A stretch of 64,000 nt of DNA from Gottfriedia solisilvae (GTDB lineage Bacteria; Bacillota; Bacilli; Bacillales; Bacillaceae_G): positions 825,902 to 889,901 of the forward strand of contig NZ_NETJ01000002.1 of NCBI RefSeq assembly GCF_002128405.1, in the 5' to 3' direction. The stretch's first letter is position 1; each line of letters begins with the position of its first letter. The position numbers and the translations under genes were made by a program. The notes beneath the pieces are model-generated. The model was not told where the DNA came from, did not search any database, and saw nothing but the letters and a program-made list of their open reading frames with translations. Of the stretch, positions 63,702 through 64,000 are shown piece after piece.

Positions 63702-64000
63702 CTCGCCTTATGCTTGTCGGAGCAGAGCGAGTCGCTTCCACTTTTCAAATGTCTTTTTCCGGCACCTAACTCCTCGAGGTCATAAGTCAAGGACCTTTAA
63801 AGGTAAAAAGCACCTTTATTGCTCCTTGTCTTAAGCTTGTCGGAGCTGACCAGTCGCCTCCACATTTCAAATGTCTAGTTCCAGCGACTTGCCCCTCGAG
63901 TCATAAGTCAAATCTCATGAAAGTTAAAAAGCAACTTTCACTGATCTTCGTCTTATGCTTGTCGGGGCAGAGCGAGTCGCTTCCACTTTTCAAATGTCTA
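63702..64000. repeat. Tandem 122-123 bp repeat, family C, running off the window
   Basis: Units begin near 63707, 63830 and 63952 with CTTATGCTTGTCGG (CTTAAG in the second), a period of 123 then 122 bp; the third is cut by the window edge. Each holds GTCGCTTCCACTTTTCAAATGTCT, CTCGAGGTCATAAGTC and a hairpin with loop AAAAAGC. CTTATG and CATAAG blocks make each unit partly palindromic. It is noncoding. Similar CATAAGC/GTCGGAGCTGACC intergenic repeats are common in Bacillaceae. Confidence 0.85.

Noticed and set aside
63702..64000. CRISPR array at the window end
   Set aside because: The period is 122-123 bp with no short direct repeats or unique spacers; whole units are similar, so it is a tandem intergenic repeat.

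Overview
This window is a 64 kb chromosomal segment of a low-GC, endospore-forming member of the Bacillaceae. The evidence is AT-rich sequence, strong Bacillus-type ribosome binding sites, frequent TTG and GTG starts, spoIIP, a YjcZ-family micro-protein, and conserved Bacillus gene order. Blocks comparable to the B. subtilis ypg-ypm region (bsaA, ypgQ, ypgR, brxA, ypiP, thyA, dfrA, ypkP, yplQ, ypmQ) and to kamA-yokU are present. The genus is not resolved. No rRNA, tRNA, CRISPR array, prophage or complete insertion sequence was seen.

Layout. 0.1-7.6 kb: topoisomerase III, a YkvI-type transporter, an MFS exporter, an orphan zinc-binding lipoprotein behind a Zur-like box, and pssA. 8-15.8 kb: two paralogous OppA-like peptide-binding lipoproteins without a permease, DedA, a CorA-type transporter, and the YcgR/YcgQ-type permease pair. 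16-24 kb: a Cys-rich small protein, SpoIIP, a secreted amidase, a chemoreceptor and several unknown genes, with two kinds of dispersed palindromic repeat. 24-38 kb: fhs, a DEAD-box helicase, then the conserved bsaA-ypgQ-yfmR-ssb-ypgR-brxA-ypiP-thyA-dfrA-azoR-ypkP block. Folate and one-carbon enzymes (fhs, thyA, dfrA) and thiol or electrophile stress genes (bsaA, brxA, azoR) lie together.

38-49 kb: a rifampicin-phosphotransferase-like gene split into two overlapping frames, a repeat, yplQ, isoaspartyl dipeptidase, a Med-like lipoprotein, orphan TatA, DegV, a UlaG-like hydrolase, a Sco protein, Hsp20 and a GNAT enzyme. 49.6-53.4 kb: an overlapping McrB-like AAA ATPase and DUF2357/PD-(D/E)XK nuclease pair, the most defence-like locus here. 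53.5-64 kb: GNAT, a RacA-like protein, a CNNM/CBS protein, YueI, a cytosolic histidine kinase, a DUF4397 protein, adenine deaminase behind a purine riboswitch that looks guanine-type, a YjcZ protein, kamA-yokU-yozE, and a tandem 122-123 bp repeat running off the window.

The points most worth a second look are the McrBC-like pair, the frame-split rph of normal total length, the guanine-type aptamer before adenine deaminase, twin MhqR-type operators on the azoR promoter, and repeats with compensatory changes in a conserved hairpin.
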